7,201 bases of DNA from Caldifarciminota bacterium (GTDB lineage Bacteria > Hydrothermota > Hydrothermia > UBA1063 > CAJXJZ01), in NCBI GenBank assembly GCA_027033555.1, contig JALVLE010000391.1:1-7201 (forward strand), read 5' to 3'. The position numbers were made by a program, and so were the translations under genes. Shown piece by piece: positions 6,187-7,201 of this stretch. The number at the start of each line of letters is the position of its first letter. Position 1 is the stretch's first letter. The notes under the pieces were generated by a model, which was not told the origin of the DNA, ran no database searches, and worked only from the letters and a program-made list of their open reading frames with translations.

Positions 6187-6724
6187 CACTAAAAACTTCT
6201 GCTTCAAAGCGGTATATTTCAACAAGAGGGTCCTTATAGCAGTCAGGTGGGAGGCCAGCTTTTAGACAGGTATAGGCCAGAAATTCTGGAAGAGTCCAGC
6301 CTTCTTCTACGGGAACCTGGGGCAGTAAAAGGCCAGAATAAAGGCCCTTTTTCATTAAAAGTCCGTCTCTACCTATTTTAATTTCGTCAAGAGAGGAAAC
6401 TTTATAAAGTGGAGAGAGAACTGAGACTTCGTAAGACAAAAAAGGCAGTTCCTCCACACTAACCGGTGGAAATCTTGGATCACCCAGTGCTGCTTCTTTT
6501 GCCACTTCCCAGACTGTTATATAAAGGGGCTTTATTGGTATAACGTATCCGATGCAGCCGCGAAGCTCGCCGTGTTTTTTTAAGGTTACAAATGCCCCTC
6601 TGTTTTCTTTTAGCACAGGGTCATCGGGGATGGGGGGCTCCCCCCATTGCCCTTTTACAGCGGTTTCCACGCTCATTCTTGCAAGTTTTAATAAAAACTC
6701 TTTTTGTTCTTTGTTTAGTGCCAT
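6173..6724 (-). CDS. AMMECR1-domain protein (AmmeMemoRadiSam system protein A)
   Basis: 183 residues, nearly all AMMECR1 domain, a family found in Archaea, Bacteria and eukaryotes whose biochemical role is not established. The hallmark LRGCIG is at 54-59. Other conserved blocks are GDPRFPPV (81-88), YEVSVLSPL (98-106), IGRDGLLM (117-124), GLLLPQV (131-137), EGWTLPEFL (141-149) and CLKAGLPPD (153-161). The protein ends with FEAEVF and a short acidic tail. The start ATG lies one base after the Memo stop and is preceded by AAAGGAGG (6731-6738), which overlaps the last Memo codons; this supports the start and shows the two are one operon. In many prokaryotes AMMECR1, Memo and a radical SAM enzyme are encoded together or fused; here the next gene is instead a nitrilase. 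Confidence 0.95.
   Translation of the reverse strand: MALNKEQKEFLLKLARMSVETAVKGQWGEPPIPDDPVLKENRGAFVTLKKHGELRGCIGYVIPIKPLYITVWEVAKEAALGDPRFPPVSVEELPFLSYEVSVLSPLYKVSSLDEIKIGRDGLLMKKGLYSGLLLPQVPVEEGWTLPEFLAYTCLKAGLPPDCYKDPLVEIYRFEAEVFSDEDT
6630..6647. repeat. Perfect GC-rich inverted repeat inside the AMMECR1 gene
   Basis: ATGGGGGG and CCCCCCAT form perfect 8-base arms with two bases between them. The repeat falls in the codons for WGEPPIP, about 80-95 bases after the AMMECR1 start. In RNA it would fold as a short stable hairpin with a slightly widened loop. There is no U-run after it, and it encodes plausible family residues, so it is not a terminator and may simply be a result of codon choice. 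Confidence 0.5.
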
Positions 6725-6725
6725 G

Positions 6726-7201
6726 TTATACCTCCTTTGAAAATGCTATGGACAGGTATCCTACAACGTAACCTGTATAATCTCCCGTAACTTCAGCAGA
6801 ATTTGTATAATCAATGAAGTGTGGCGTGAGATTTTTACCTTCTGCAGCAATTAGAAATGCCGTTATTCCCATTGCGCCACAGGCCATTGCTTCTTCGCTC
6901 ATAACAGCTCTGTAAAACTCCTCGGGATCCATTTTCATTATTAATTCCCGTGTAAGTGCATCGTGTTGCAATGCTTCCTCGTAGCTGTATCCATGGTAAA
7001 GGTCAGAACTTATGATAATAGCTACACTTTTCTTATCAAGAAAGGGTGCAAGAGCCTTTCCAATAGAAGGGAGAACTCCTTCCTTCGGGAAACCGAACAC
7101 TATGGGTACGATTTTTGTGTTCATACCAAGAGAATATTGAATAAAAGGGAGCTGAACTTCAAGAGAGTGCTCTTTTATGTGGAAGAGTGGTTCGTCCAGA
7201 A
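6726..7201 (-). CDS. Memo-family protein (AmmeMemoRadiSam system protein B), 5' end missing
   Basis: The reading frame is open to the window edge, so this is the C-terminal 157 residues of a protein that is normally about 260-290. A Met codon at 7124 is internal: the family motif EHSLEVQLPF is encoded upstream of it at 7143-7172. Other conserved parts are KIVPIVFG, the SSDLYHGYSY segment, MACGAMGI and the GYVVGYLS end. Memo is related to LigB-type class III non-haem iron dioxygenases, and human MEMO1 has been reported to bind metals. The likely ligand-type residues seen here are the His of EHSLE, the His of SDLYH and the Cys of ACGAMG; the N-terminal His region is off the window. The stop is one base before the AMMECR1 start. 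A radical SAM partner could lie upstream. Confidence 0.93.
   Translation of the reverse strand, partial: LDEPLFHIKEHSLEVQLPFIQYSLGMNTKIVPIVFGFPKEGVLPSIGKALAPFLDKKSVAIIISSDLYHGYSYEEALQHDALTRELIMKMDPEEFYRAVMSEEAMACGAMGITAFLIAAEGKNLTPHFIDYTNSAEVTGDYTGYVVGYLSIAFSKEV

Noticed and set aside
6726..7124. Complete 132-residue Memo-like gene starting at Met 7124
   Set aside because: The frame stays open upstream and encodes the conserved EHSLEVQLPF motif, so the gene is cut by the window edge rather than short.
5362..7201. Archaeal origin of the window
   Set aside because: The nitrilase and AMMECR1 look archaeal-like, but the sigma70 promoter, ribosome binding sites, PfkA and the sorting-like domain point to a bacterium.

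Overview
The window is a compact stretch of a bacterial genome in which every recognisable gene lies on the minus strand, so transcription runs from high to low coordinates. Bacterial origin is supported by strong AGGAGG-type ribosome binding sites, a near-consensus sigma70 promoter at 35-62, a PfkA-type phosphofructokinase and a PadR regulator. Several proteins resemble versions common in thermophiles and Archaea: a nitrilase close to the Pyrococcus type, the AMMECR1/Memo pair, and a small FeMo-cofactor-type metal-binding protein. The large M6 protease carries a propeller-like region and a C-terminal 'YPNP...' sorting-like domain. Together these suggest an uncultured, possibly thermophilic lineage of the FCB or WOR-3 kind. 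That placement is inference and low in confidence.

Layout in the direction of transcription. (1) 7201-5362: the 3' part of a Memo-family gene, then AMMECR1 after a one-base gap, then a carbon-nitrogen hydrolase (nitrilase family) whose ATG overlaps the AMMECR1 end. This looks like one operon carrying the A and B components of the AmmeMemoRadiSam set; the radical SAM partner is not in the window. (2) 5361-5261: a short regulatory region with a 17-base direct repeat (two copies, period 16, each holding TTGACT), a 21-base imperfect palindrome and a possible promoter. (3) 5260-4401: a metal-binding NifX/FeMo-co-domain protein with a His-rich and coiled-coil tail, coupled through a TTGA overlap to a PadR-family repressor. 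This may be a self-regulated metal-responsive pair. (4) 4337-73: a 1099-residue exported M6 metalloprotease whose stop overlaps the start of pfkA (ATGA). (5) 72-1: a promoter with a perfect TATAAT, a strong ribosome binding site and the ATG of a further gene that leaves the window.

Genes are packed with overlaps of 4-14 bases. The only non-coding gaps are 5-72, 4338-4400, 5261-5361 and one base at 6725. No RNA gene, insertion sequence or CRISPR array was seen. The most interesting points are the metal-binding/PadR cassette with its structured promoter, the overlap of a nitrilase with AMMECR1, and a phosphofructokinase whose allosteric-site residues appear largely replaced.
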